From NCBI GenBank assembly GCA_001600415.1, contig BCJX01000016.1:808646-872645 (forward strand): DNA of 64,000 bases. Reading direction: 5' to 3'. How positions within the stretch are numbered: the first letter of the stretch is position 1; every line of letters starts with the position of its first letter. Source of the DNA: Pascua guehoae (taxonomy: Eukaryota > Basidiomycota > Tremellomycetes > Trichosporonales > Trichosporonaceae). Position numbers and translations under genes: made by a program. Under the pieces are notes generated by a model. That model made no database searches. It was not told the DNA's origin and saw only the letters and a program-made list of their open reading frames with translations. Of this stretch, positions 43,903 through 58,545 are shown in pieces.

Positions 43903-45041
43903 AGTTGCTGTTCTACATCATTGTCAGCCGTGTCGCGGCATATTGCGCAACGCGCTCACAAGTAGTGTGCTGTTGGTGGAAGTGAGTGAGTGGTAGGAGG
44001 GAATTGGTGGCGAGGTGGGAGCGGGGGTGATGCTCCTTATAGAGCTCCGCGAGCAGACGGCGCAGTCCTTTGTTGGGGTCATGGGATCATGGCGTCAGTG
44101 GATCAGTTGGGGCACATGTGACGTTGCTGTGCGGGTCTGGACGTCTGGGCGCGGAGCGGTGCCTCTACATTCCTTCCACCAAGCTCGGTAGTGCATATGA
44201 GAGATCCGCTACTCTGTGAGGAGATGTGCCTTCACAACATTCCGGAGATATGGCGGTGGTCTGTTGTGGGCGTGGGTGGTGTGGGATGGGTTTAGATCAT
44301 GATGACGAAGAGGCAACAATTGTCAGTCTAATTAACGCGTGTCAGCCTCGATGCCAAGGGGCGCCCAGCAGCCGGGTTGGGGCGGGGTTGATAAATAAAA
44401 CACCATCGCACCTACCTTTACACGTCATAATGCAGGCACAACAACTGGTCGGAGGTTCGATTCACGCTCGAGCACAATGATGGCTTTGGCTCAAACACAG
44501 CACCGCCGAGAGCAACAAGAAGTGCTACCATTGGTTGGGGAATCGCCCCAACTCCAGCATTATGAGTGTGGGCGATGAGACTGAACCGGGGGGGGAGGCA
44601 GGAGGGGATGTGGGGCTGGGGCTGGGGCCCCTCCTTCACGAAGTTGACAACCTATGTCCGTCGCCTCCTGGTGGCGACAGGCGAACCAGAACTAATCCCA
44701 GGAGTAGTGGTAATGGCAAGGAGGCTTGGCAGTTGTCCTGGCAAACGAAGTAGACTGAATAGGTGTCCCAGTCAGAGAGTCGGCCGCCGTGGCAGCCATC
44801 CTCGCAGCTCGCGTGCCTGTACTCATGCCACAGCGTTTCAACCGACGCCTGACGTACGCATACGGTACCAGCTATGTCGGCAGGTCGAACAACAACCCCC
44901 TGAACCCTTTTAGACTCCCCAGCAGTCCTGCCCGAGAACAACTGCAACTACTATGTGGCCCGAGATGTTCATACTGCGCCTTCGCTCTCGGCTCCTACGT
45001 CGAGCATTCAATATTGGTTGAGGCGGTAACGACAAGTGGTT
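43903..45041. other. Intergenic, 1.1 kb, with a type 1 foldback
   Basis: The type 1 foldback at 44586-44710 is the only structure recognised. A B-box-like GGTTCGATTC at 44453 has no matching tRNA body. Confidence 0.45.
44586..44710 (+). repeat. Type 1 foldback repeat, partly decayed
   Basis: A G-rich expanded first arm ending GGGGCCCCTCCTTCAC, linker, then TCCGTCGCCTCCTGGTGGCG plus ACAGG, then GAACTAATCCCAGGAGTAGT, which parallels ATACTAGTCCCGGGAATAGT at 31.4 kb. The similarity therefore extends beyond the hairpins. Confidence 0.65.
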
Positions 45042-45305
45042 CTAGCAACCTTTCTTACAACACATGCGCACGTTTGAACGTCTGCAGAGCTGCCACCCAT
45101 AACCGCAGTTGGGGGCCCAGGGCTTAACTGTCGGTGCACCCACACACCAGCCAGGTCCTTGACCAATTTGAGCCTCGGGTGCAGGGGCAGCGTCGGGCAC
45201 CGGGGACGCGGCTGCGAGAGTGGCAATGTACGCCACGAAAGTGAGACCGGCGGCGAAGCGCACTAAAGGGTGAGTGTTGCTCGAGTTGTGTAGGCGCGAC
45301 TTACT
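45042..45305 (-). CDS. Small secreted Cys-rich protein; start codon split by an intron
   Basis: The coding frame of 73 residues starts at a splice junction. Exon 1 ends in A at 45305 before GTAAGTCG, and exon 2 resumes with TG at 45262 after CCTTTAG, so the ATG is made only by splicing. The protein has a signal peptide (MRFAAGLTFVAYIATLAAAS), a short Pro/Ala-rich pro-part (PVPDAAPAPEAQIG), and a compact six-cysteine core (WCVG, NCGYGWQLC, RMCCKKGC). The size and CC pairing resemble defensin-like or effector-type small secreted proteins, but I cannot assign a family. No other in-frame ATG lies upstream in a sensible place. Confidence 0.62.
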   Translation of the reverse strand, partial: SKSRLHNSSNTHPLVRFAAGLTFVAYIATLAAASPVPDAAPAPEAQIGQGPGWCVGAPTVKPWAPNCGYGWQLCRRSNVRMCCKKGC

Positions 45306-46409
45306 GTGGTAATAGTTTAATGGGTAAAGAAGGACGGGAAGTTGTGGGGTGAGGATGTGTTGCTGGCAGGAGGTGCGTTTGGTGATTGAGAGCTAGGAAA
45401 GGGTGGGTTCTTATATCGTTCACAAAGGGGTGAGTTCTTACATCGTTCACAACAGCTGGGAAGGCTGGGCTTGGAATCATACGCGTACACCGGTGCTTCT
45501 GGCTGTTGGAGGGTAAGAGCAGCAAGGGGATGATGTCATTGCGCGATAAGATTGTTGCGTTCCAGCAAGTTGTCGCACACCCACCTTGCCTTGTGCGCCT
45601 GTCAATGTGAATGTGACGATTCCAAGTGACAGTCAGAATCTTTTAACTTGTCTTGGCATGAACCATGTTAACAGAGGCGAACATAAAGAAGGAACGAGTG
45701 GTGGGCGTAGACAAGACAGAAAGCGGCCAGCGGGCGAAGTTGCCCGCCCACCTCCGTTCCTAACAATCGCCATGGTTACCGAATACGGTGTTACGTTTCA
45801 GAGCAACACTGTAGTGTATCCTTGTTTGTTCATCACGATATCCGTGACATTGTTAGTTGTCGCCCGGATATGAGCACCAAAATGAGTACACGTTAAGAGA
45901 GCCTCTTCAAGGGGGAGAAGGCACCAGGTGACCTTGAGGGAGCTGTGCTTAACGTGTGGAATGACAACCCTAACCATGTACGCGCACTGTTCTGCCCAGC
46001 CCCCAGAACCTTGACAGCAGTAGTGGTCGCTCCGGTATCTGCACATCGCGATACGGCTGCCAGATGTTTAACCTTTGTCTTAACCCCCACAGTTTCGAGT
46101 GCCAGCAACTCAGCACCGATGCTGAAAGGTCGACCGGGACCGGCGGAGAACGGTTGACTACAGGGGTCTCTGTGCGGAGAGCAGTAAAGTTAGGTGACGA
46201 CAAAGAGACGGCAAGTCAATGTCGGACACTGCGGCCGACAACCCATACATGGACACACACGCATTGTCAAGGACTCGCCTGTCGCCACCGGGAGGCGACG
46301 GGCTTCGGGTGGTGGGTGTGTTGTCGCCTACGGAGGCGACAGAGAGACCTTCTCCTTGGTTAGGGAGCGGCCCCCCGGGCCCCCTCCCCCGGGTACACCT
46401 TCAAAGCCT
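45306..46409. other. Intergenic, 1.1 kb, with an inverted type 1 foldback
   Basis: The foldback at 46277-46399 lies directly after the 3' end of the gene at 46.4-47.6 kb. The remainder has no recognisable gene. Confidence 0.45.
46277..46399 (-). repeat. Type 1 foldback repeat (inverted), with an extra hairpin
   Basis: CCTGTCGCCACCGGGAGGCG plus ACGGG forms one hairpin, and TTGTCGCCTACGGAGGCGAC a second of the same type 35 bp on; then comes GGGAGCGGCCCCCCGGGCCC plus CCTCCC. The order is the reverse complement of the 31.4 kb copy, with the second arm duplicated. Confidence 0.7.
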
Positions 46410-47627
46410 TTAGACGCGGAGCCTCATGTTTTGGGCCAAAATACCGTTGAGCAGGTCCTTCCTGTCTCGCCTGAGGCTCGCAGCCGCGCTGCTCGCACAC
46501 CCGATTGCGCCGTCCATACTTCCGCTCGAACCCTCGGTCTCGATATTCTGGCCAAACGCGTCTGAATTGTTGTGAAGCACGAGCAGAGCGCCTGCGCCTT
46601 CTGGGGGAGGAGCATAGAACCCCTGGCCAGGGAAAAGGTCGGCTTTCCTCATAACCTTTGCCGAGTGTGTTTGCAGGGCTGTGCGAATCGTTGCGATCGC
46701 GTCGGGGTCGGCATAATCGTTGAACGCATAAATCTTGAGGCCCGGGAGACGTCCAGGATTGGACCGCACCACGTGTCCAAGCGCTGTGGCGTAGATCCGG
46801 TTCAGGAGTGTAGCGTCGGCCAGGCGCGCAAAGATGGCAGGTGGGTCGTATGTATATACATAACTCTTGGCCGAGGACTCGAGAGCAGTGAATTCGTTTG
46901 CAATCTGTTCGCACGCTGAGCGGAAGAGGAGGTGGACAGCTACGACCTCGCCGCCCACGAGGGAGACATACGTCGGCTGTCCCGCGTATGTACCGGCCAT
47001 CGCCCCGAGGACAGCAATGGCATGCGGGATGGTGATGGGCTCGACCTCATATCGAGCGGGGAGGGATCCCACAAGATGGTAGATCAGGTGGCGCCTGAGA
47101 GTCTCATTGTACTGGCGCCGTTGGTAGTCCTCGCGCTTGGAGGCATTGTCGAGGATGCGTCCATCCCATGGCGCTCCTGGCGTTGGCTGGTTGCGCAACG
47201 CGGACAACGAGAGCATGACTTCAGGCAGTTCAAAGTCGGGGTGTATGACTGCACTAATGAGGACCATTCGCGCCTTATGCTTGGCCCCCATGACCCCGCC
47301 AGACTTGAAGGGCAGGACGCGGTGGTATCCCTTGTACGCGTAGTCGCCGTGCATGGTCGCCAGCACGACGGGCGTAACGTATGTGTGGGCACAGCCCTCC
47401 ATGTGGGTAATTTGGTCCCCAAGCCTGTACTTGACTCCGAGCGCTGAGTTCTTCTTGTTGCGCATGAGGTGCGCGATGAGTGCAGGTGGGATGAACGGGG
47501 ACGCCGCGATGACGGGAGGCGGCGTTGGGGGTGCGGAGTTTGTGAGGTACGCCTCGCGCACGCGCTCGCTGGATTTGAAAGGGGTGTCGACGAGCACATC
47601 AGAGCGGGGCGCTCCGTGGAACGACAT
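46410..47627 (-). CDS. Conserved-looking protein of unknown function, intronless
   Basis: A single open frame of 405 residues from MSFHGAPRSDVLVDTPFKSS to LAQNMRLRV, the only long intronless gene in the window. Distinct blocks are a TYVTPVVLATMHGDYAYKGY segment, a VLPFKSGGVMGAKHKARMVL segment, LKIYAFNDYADPDAIATIRT, and a C-terminal ALLVLHNNSDAFGQNIETEG followed by SMDGAIGCASSAAASLRRDR. The dense polar block HNNSDAFGQN reads like an active or ligand site, but I cannot name the family. There is no signal peptide or membrane segment. Further in-frame ATG codons upstream would extend it; 47627 was chosen because the protein-like composition begins there. It shares a 420-bp divergent promoter with the GH1 gene. 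Confidence 0.7.
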   Translation of the reverse strand: MSFHGAPRSDVLVDTPFKSSERVREAYLTNSAPPTPPPVIAASPFIPPALIAHLMRNKKNSALGVKYRLGDQITHMEGCAHTYVTPVVLATMHGDYAYKGYHRVLPFKSGGVMGAKHKARMVLISAVIHPDFELPEVMLSLSALRNQPTPGAPWDGRILDNASKREDYQRRQYNETLRRHLIYHLVGSLPARYEVEPITIPHAIAVLGAMAGTYAGQPTYVSLVGGEVVAVHLLFRSACEQIANEFTALESSAKSYVYTYDPPAIFARLADATLLNRIYATALGHVVRSNPGRLPGLKIYAFNDYADPDAIATIRTALQTHSAKVMRKADLFPGQGFYAPPPEGAGALLVLHNNSDAFGQNIETEGSSGSMDGAIGCASSAAASLRRDRKDLLNGILAQNMRLRV

Positions 47628-50066
<2,439 letters not shown>

Positions 50067-50683
50067 AGAGAGATTGGTGTCAGTAGAGTACCTCATACAA
50101 TATACCATCCGCTACCCCACGCTGTGGAGAACCACTATTGTTAAGAAGATCCATGAAGAGTGAAGTGATGATAGAAGAGGCACGTTGTCTACCAGGCGTT
50201 CGCTGGTAGGTGAATAGGCGGTCTTGCTTTGTAGTGATCGATGCAGGTGCAGACATACAGGCACACGTTCCTGTTCTGAGGTTCATGTTGAGTAACCAGC
50301 CGCGAGCCGACTAGGGTGCAAGAATACTGGAACATCTGATGGCAAATGTGCACTTCGAAAGCTCTCTTCCACTTCTTCTCGTGCACGCTCCCACTCATTA
50401 TCATCCATTCTAGTGCACAACGAAGGCTCCTAGCACTAAAGTTTGGACTCGGCAGTGCGCGTGGGGCGGGGATGGACGGGATGGCTATTAACGTCATCCA
50501 TCCCGCAGCCCTAGTTTCACAATGGCCAAACATCAAACATGACCATTGAGGCTATGTCCCACTAGCAAGGACTACTCATGCGAACGTCACTCCTCACTCA
50601 CTTGTCGTTCCAGTCTTACTGCGACGCTGATCTTACTGAGACACTGTACTCTCTACTCTACTCTAATCCTCAACACTTGAGCG
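50067..50683. other. Intergenic between GH1 and a secreted-protein gene
   Basis: About 600 bp. The end near 50640-50680 is CT-rich on the coding strand of the next gene. No repeat or gene is recognised. Confidence 0.4.
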
Positions 50684-51552
50684 ATGAACGGCGTCGTCGC
50701 GACCGCGTTGGCGCTCACCCACCTCTGCTCCGTGTGGGCCGGGCCTGCACCAGCTTCACTTATACGATCCACCTTTACCCAAGACGAAGAGTTCAGCTCT
50801 CCCGTTCTTGCGCGTACCAATGGACAGGGCTGGATTGACCCAGCGTCCGAGGGAGGGTCAATGCTCACAGTACGTCCTGAACACACCCGTGCGGCTCAGC
50901 CACTGACCTTGGTCTCACTCTGCCAGACGTTCAACGGCTCAGACCTCGGAGAGCCCATCAACGTTATTCTCTCCGGAAGTAGCGACCCTGCGGTCCTCAA
51001 GGACAGTCTGTGGAAGGGAGGCTTCCAAAACTATATGATGTGGGTCCAGCGTTGTCTATTCTGCCTCCCAAATAGTGCTGATTACCCACTAGGTCGGCGA
51101 AGATGGCCACCGAGTGCCTCGGAGCCCACATCGGTGACCCGCAGTACGCCAACCTGGGCGGTGATTCGGGATCGATGCCACAGTTGAAGGAGCTGCGTTG
51201 GGACTATGGCGATCCGCTATTGGGATCCTGCCTCGAGTCGCTCCTTGGCGGAAACCACCTTCGGTACTGGAAGCAGGCATCCACCGGCGCATTCTTTCTT
51301 GCTGTCTCGGAGGAAATGGACCTGAAGAACCATCACACCATAGTCCCAAACGGTTACAACCTCGGCAGAGACTACCTGGTGGGCAACCTCACCAGCACGA
51401 CGGTGGGGTCCCGCTCCCTCCCCGCAGGCGCTAGGTTGAGTGGGCAGTCGAAATGGAATGGCTGGACGTACCAAACCGATGTCGAATACGTTTCTGGGCT
51501 CCTGAGCAACTCGTCCGGTAAGTCCGATGGAGAAGTGGAGATCAACAGTTGA
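50684..51552 (+). CDS. Secreted protein of unknown function
   Basis: Starts MNGVVATALALTHLCSVWAG, a signal peptide. Three exons join in frame; introns lie near 50.87-50.93 and 51.03-51.09 kb. The mature protein has GGFQNYMMSAKMATECLGAH, then GDPQYANLGGDSGSMPQLKE, LRWDYGDPLLGSCLESLLGG, NHLRYWKQ, GAFFLAVSEE and HTIVPNGYNLGRDYLVGNLT. Two conserved-looking cysteines (ECLG, GSCLES) and glycosylation sequons fit an extracellular protein. This block pattern is one I associate with uncharacterised basidiomycete secreted proteins, without a functional assignment. About 230 residues. Confidence 0.68.
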
Positions 51553-52305
51553 GGCGGCCGCAGGCTGCTGTGCCTTGATGGCGAGGCTGAGACACAGACG
51601 GCGTCAACCACGCTGCGACGGTGGCTGTGGACGGCTACCCTGCCATTGACGGACTGGTTGCGGTGTTGACAGTGACGATCAAGCGGCGGGGTTTGTTGTA
51701 GAGACCAATGCACAACATGAATTCAGACAACGAATAGACACCGAGATAAGGGTGTGTTTTGGCAACAATGTTTTATGGATCGAGTCCCATTCCGTGCCAC
51801 TGTGCACAAGCACCAATGCGTGCTTGCCCTGTCCTCAGCGTCTGTGCACGTTGACCAGTCCCACCTGTTGTCAACGTCGTCGCCGATGGTCGGGAGCCAG
51901 CGGAGGCCCGGTGGGCTGTTGAACGCCGAAACGTTGGTCACCTGACGCTGCAACTTCTCACATTTCAGGCCCCGGACTGCGGTCCGCTGCAGTGGGCAAC
52001 GGGTCGGTGTCAGGCCGACTACCATGTCGATCCAATCCAACGACGCGTCGATCAAGTGGGCATCCATTGCCGCAATGTTGATGCCGCAAGGCTATTGGCG
52101 CCGGGTTCCTGACATCTATCCGACGGCCCTCTCCCCCAACAACACTTGCGGCACGCCCCGGCGGCATACGTCACAGACAACATCCTGCCTGATCGTCGTC
52201 GCCATATATAGCATTTGACTTGATGGGAAGCTGCCAACCTATCACCCCGTTGTCGAGCAATCTCATAACTCACTCTACTAGCTCACCCCCACAGCCAGCA
52301 ACATA
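51553..52305. other. Intergenic, no gene recognised
   Basis: About 750 bp with only short frames. A CT-rich segment with CTCACTCTACTAGCTCACCC precedes the ATG of the dehydrogenase at 52306. Confidence 0.4.
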
Positions 52306-53675
<1,370 letters not shown>

Positions 53676-54332
53676 ACGCGAAGACACGGGGGTCGGTGAG
53701 GATTGGACAGCGCACTGGAGAAGGACTGGCAACAGGTCCCTTACAGTTCTTTTTCGACGGCGTAGCCTGTGAGGCAGATATGGCGGATCCAGCGGAGAAG
53801 CAGAAAAGATGAAAGACACAGCAGAATGCAACCATGACGGAACTGGAGACAATGGGATGCATCCGCTCCTGACTCACCAGAGCCACAGATGGCCTAAACC
53901 GATGGGGTTCATGAACGGCCGCCGTTGTGTTGGCAGACTCGGAGGCCGGTCAAGTGGGGAACATAGCTATGAACCTGCTAGTCACTACCAATCCTGCAGT
54001 GACGACTGGTGAACGAATGCCCACACGCCAACCACCATCATTTCATTAGTTATTGTTCCGGACCGGAGTCTCGGCGCATCATCGTTCCGGCCGCCAAGTG
54101 CATTTTAGACCCCGAGATGCCGAGATTCCCCCATCAGGCTCAGTCCGCATATTGGCTGGAGACAGGCCGGCAACAGTCCACGAGCGGAACACAGTTGCCC
54201 GAATTGGGGACCTGAAGGACACCCTCAACAGTCAACCCATGACGTTCGTCACCGATCCCCATCCGCTACAAAATGCTTTGGATGCATCCATAGTCACAAC
54301 CATCTTGTCAAGCGTCAAGCTGAACGATCACC
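53676..54332. other. Intergenic between two dehydrogenase genes
   Basis: About 650 bp with short frames only and no recognised repeat. Confidence 0.4.
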
Positions 54333-55456
54333 ATGGCCTCGTCTCTGTCGCTCAGTAAGGCCATCGTTGGCTCTGACGCCCTCGACATTAGCAACCTCTA
54401 CAATGTCAGCGGCCGCGTTGCAGTTGGTGAGCTTTCAGGATCGCCTGAGCCTTCTAACCTCATAAGTCACCGGCGGGGGCACGGGCCTGGGTCTGATCAC
54501 CGCCACTGCGCTCGCTGAGAACGGTGTTCGCGTGTACATTAGTGGGCGTCGTCTCGAGCCACTCCAAGAGGCGGCCAAGTTTAAGCCGCGCAAGGGCAAT
54601 GGGGAAATCATACCCGTCCAGGCGGACCTCGCCACGAAGGAGGGCATCCGGAGTGAGTCGACTTGCTCTGCGAGTGTTGGGTATCTCTGAGGGGCGGGCC
54701 GAGGATCTCCAGTAGCAGACAGGTTGCAAACCGGCCTGGCATCTTAGTTACTGTTAGCTCACACTCGCAGCCTTCAAGGATGCCGTCACGGCAAAGGAAA
54801 AGTTCATCAACGTCCTTGTCAACAACCACGGTATTTTCAGGGGACGTGCCCAGATTGGCGGCCCAAGCCTGCAGACGGCTGAGGAGGTTGGCAACGCCAT
54901 GTTTGACGACGTGTCATTTGAGGACTGGTGAGTATGGCAGATCAGAGCTGGAGGCTCTGATACTGACAGAGACACAAGGGACCAACTGTGCGCGATCCAC
55001 TGCGCGTCTCCGTACTTTACCACCGCGGCGTTTCTCTCGCTCCTCGCGGCCGCCAAGACAGTCGGTGGCTTTGCCGAGCCCGGCAACGTCGTCAACATTG
55101 CTTCACTCAGTGGCATCACGCGCACCTCGCAGCGCGGTCAGATGCCATACAACGCATCCAAGGCGGGAACCATCCACCTCTCGCTCATGCAGAGTACCGA
55201 GTTTGCCCGTCGTGGGCTTGGTATCCGCGTCAACTGCATCTCGCCAGGGTACTTTCCCAGCGGCATGTCGGTCGCCGACTTTGAGGAGCACAAAGGCGAC
55301 GAGAGCCACTGGCGCGAAGAGTATGGGATCCCTCTCGGGCGCGTGGGCTCTGCAGAGGACTATGCGCAGTGCATTATCGGCTTGATTGTCAACGGCTACA
55401 CGACGGGCACCAACGTCATCATTGATGGAGCTTGGCTCGCGACGCAGGGTGAGTAG
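54333..55456 (+). CDS. Short-chain dehydrogenase, second gene
   Basis: Starts MASSLSLSKAIVGSDALDIS, then NLYNVSGRVAVVTGGGTGLG, with the VTG motif created by the first splice (GTTG/TC). Next come ENGVRVYISGRR, ADLATKEGIR, INVLVNNHGIFRG, NIASLSG and the active-site MPYNASKAG (Y-x3-K), then RVNCISPGYFPSGMS and GTNVIIDGAWLAT near the end. Introns lie near 54.43, 54.65-54.77 and 54.93-54.98 kb. About 300 residues. It belongs to the fungal SDR group with an extended N-terminus; the substrate is unknown. It is more distant from the 52.3 kb gene than a recent duplicate would be. Confidence 0.86.
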
Positions 55457-55769
55457 CAGCAGTTGGGAGAAGTTACTGACACGCCCAGAGTTCTAACACT
55501 CTAGTGAGGGTTTGGGTGAGGGAGGGCCGCCGTCTTTGGTACCTATAAGCATCCTGCTCGGAGCCGGTCATGAACTGCCGTGAAGCGGGTGACACCTGTA
55601 GCCTCTTCTTCAATGGGATGCTGTTTTGTGCTGTCTCATCCTTGAGTTTCACATCACCGTCAAGTCGGGACAGCTGTGACGTGTACCACCATAACATTGA
55701 TCACAAGCCAAACTTGGAATAGTATCGCATACAACGTCCACTCTTTCCGACTCACAACACTCACTGAGG
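55457..55769. other. Short convergent intergenic spacer
   Basis: About 310 bp between the SDR stop and the 3' end of the minus-strand gene. Nothing is recognised. Confidence 0.4.
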
Positions 55770-57641
55770 CTAGCTCACAGCTTTACGTGCACGTTTAACG
55801 ATTGCCCGGTCCATCTCATCCATCGTCACCAGCACGAGGACCACTCCGAGGTGCACAAGCACGTCCTCGGGGCTAATCGTGCCCATGCTGTTGGCGCCTT
55901 GCGCGGGGCGAGGCTGGGGTGTCGACGGCGCTCCTGATGAGATGTTATCCGCTCCAGTGCGGGCATGCGTTGTGGTCTTTGATAGACCCTTTGGTGTTGA
56001 GGCTGTGACGTTAGCGGGGGATATGCCTACCACCCAGATGCATGCACCACTCAACGGCCATGCACTGATGGTAAAGGCTCAGAGCATCAGCTCACGTTTT
56101 GTACCAATTGATGACACAGCCGCGCCTTTCGCAGTATTGGACAAAGCAACGCTGATATTGCCTTGAGCGGTTGTCTGATCGCAGAGGCTTTTGGTGCGGG
56201 GGCGCTTGTTGGCCGGGCCGGCGTCATTGGTGTGGTGTGGTGTGCGGCTGTCAGGTCGCGGGTGTTCTCCACCTTGGCCTCGACGGTTGTCCTCGTTGCC
56301 GGTTGTGTCTTTCCCATCACCAGCTTCGCTCATATCGCCAGCCCTGTACCTCGCCGCCCTCTCATGGAAACCCCTCCATACTGGCCCAGGGGGACCAGGC
56401 ACGGGCGTCCAGAGAGGCTTGCCCCGTTGCGCACCCCCGACCTCGAGTGCGGCGATATTGTACACGTCCATGAAGGTTTGAACGGCCTCTTCGTCTATTT
56501 GGAACGCCCACTCATGGAGTCCCCAGGGGTCTGCGAGGTCATGTGGAAAGTATTCCGGCTGAGCAGCTTCCGAGTCGAGAAACTTGTCTACCGGGCCAGT
56601 GCGATTTGGGATGGGATAGAGCTCTTTCGGCAGATGGATTGGCAGGCCCCGCAGACGCCATGCGTCGTCGTCAAAGTGCCAATGCGTGGGCATGTGCCAT
56701 ACCTCCAGCGCGACCGTCGTAGCGTCTAGCACAAGGACGCGTGCAAACTTGGTGCCGAGCATGAAGACGCCCAACCATGATCCGCATTGCTGATGCGCGG
56801 CGAGGAGCTGGGTGATGACCGTGCACAGGCCATTCCGATACCGGGCATCGATTTCGTCCTGAGAGAGAGAGAGGTGCTTCTGGCAGAGGCAAAAAGTGGG
56901 CGAGCCCGTTGGTCCACACTTTCTCCTCCTCCTTCAATGTGAAAGACACTGCTGATACGCAGCAGTGTACGTCAGAAATGTCACCGCCGTGATGGCCAGA
57001 GTGCGTATTGTGCTCGTCGTCGAGCCATGGTACCACGAGCGAGGCGCGAGGTGCTTGCGCATACCCGCGGTACACGTCGTCACGTTTCTTGTTGAGTTTC
57101 TGCTGTAAGCTCAAGTCCTATTTCCTCCAGAACGAACCAAATAATTGCGATGAAGCCGAAGACCGTGAGATGTACTCTGCGCGCGTGTGTGTTGGAATGC
57201 GACGGAATACAGGAACCCCACGGAATGAAGGCTCACGTCCCCGACCTGCAGTGTAAAGCGGTCATCTTGTGTCTGGGGTCCCCCTGGGAGGTATTGTGTG
57301 TCCTTAGAATCGGGTCGAAGCATGAGAAGTAGTGTGCTACTGAGCGGAGTCATGCCGTCGTCAAAGTCGTGCCCTGCTGAACCCCGCAGTTCATCGGGGA
57401 TTGCCTGCTTGAGGAGGGCAACAAGGTCGTCTGGAACGTCCGCGAACTTGGCGCGAACGACATCGGGGACCAAACGGCCGTAAGTGGTTCTCGGCCCTGC
57501 TCGCGCGGCTAAGCGGGCGTGCCGTATCAAGTATGTGAGCGCTTCGATATGCCTTTCATGGAGTGACGAGTTGGCAGTCATGTCATCAAGTCTGTTGAGA
57601 ATCGCCGGATCAAGGAGAGGGCCGCGCACCACATTCGGCAT
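55770..57641 (-). CDS. Unrecognised multi-exon protein
   Basis: The N-terminal part starts at 57641 (MPNVVRGPLLDPAILNRLDD) and contains HERHIEALTYLIRHARLAAR. Later exons give LVVPWLDDEHNTHSG, then DEIDARYRNGLCTVITQLLA followed by AHQQCGSWLGVFMLG, and TKFARVLVLDATTVALEVWH. A DPWGLHEWAFQIDEEAVQTF stretch leads into a basic disordered tail (NKRPRTKSL). A last intron with a CTAAC branch and CACAG acceptor (56095 to about 56005) carries the frame on to ...MDEMDRAIVKRARKAVS and the stop at 55770. The part between 56.9 and 57.2 kb is the least sure. I see no catalytic motif. The layout, with a variable N-terminus and a globular domain containing LGTKFARVLVLD, might be a remnant of a larger fungal family, but I cannot name it. 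Confidence 0.5.
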
Positions 57642-58545
57642 TTGTTCTCTTGCGGTTGTTGGGGCTGATGTAGCGGGAGGGGCCGGGCATCACGTTGGCG
57701 GCATGGGCGGAGTGGACAAAGGGGACAGTCGACTTCAGAAATAGCACGCGTTTGTTTCGTGCTTGTGTCGCACAAGGGGCGATCCGTGCCTGACTCGGCA
57801 AATGGTCGCCTTGGCGTGCCTGCTGGATACAGGGATGTCTTTTGCAAACTACTGTATGAACTGCCGCAAACTCGAGCGCGCGAGCACCGCATGCATCACA
57901 AACACCACCACCGACACCGCCACGTTTGAGGTACGTGCTCAGGGACTTGTGTGTACTCTGGCCTGGAAGAGCCGACACAAGCGTGCCTTGCGTTTGATAC
58001 GACCCCCACAAGATGTCTCTGGCCCTCTGGGTCAATATCAGGATGCAGCTTACGGCCCTGCAGGATTGGGGAGTACGCCCGCTATGTTTTTCCCCTCTCG
58101 GCCAAGCATCGAGAGCGAAGGTACCTGCGTACCCAGACTCGGGACAGGCCCAGTAACATTGAGGTCTGCCAGCCATTGAGCCATGGGCTGGCAATCAAAG
58201 GTGAAACATTTGGACCAGCGTTCGTGCCTGCCGTAGTGTTGGCGATGCCTGAGGTGGTGAGATACGGGCAGAGAAGGAAGAGCGAGGCACGAGGCTATGC
58301 CGTCAGCCTCAAGGGCAATGCGTCTTCTTCACGCCGCGATGCTACTTTCCCATTGCTCTGAGTTCTACCGTTTCCAGACGGAGTCAGGTATGCCGCATGC
58401 CTACTTCCAAACTACCCTACAGGACTTCATCACCACCAAGACGCGTGTGCCCGTAGGACAGAGAGTTGCAGCAGCACGCATTGGGCTTGCTTTCTTGTCT
58501 TTTCCTCATCTTTCTTCCACCACCAACACCACCAGCGCCACCAAC
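57642..58545. promoter_or_regulatory. Divergent spacer, 0.9 kb
   Basis: Lies between starts at 57641 (minus) and 58546 (plus). Open frames here give no domain. A short Thr/Asn-rich coding-like stretch just before 58546 is in frame with the next gene, but the signal peptide at 58546 argues that translation starts there. Confidence 0.4.

Noticed and set aside
44405..44480. Possible tRNA with a B box (GGTTCGATTC at 44453)
   Set aside because: No complementary T stem, no A box and no acceptor stem can be found within a tRNA's length.
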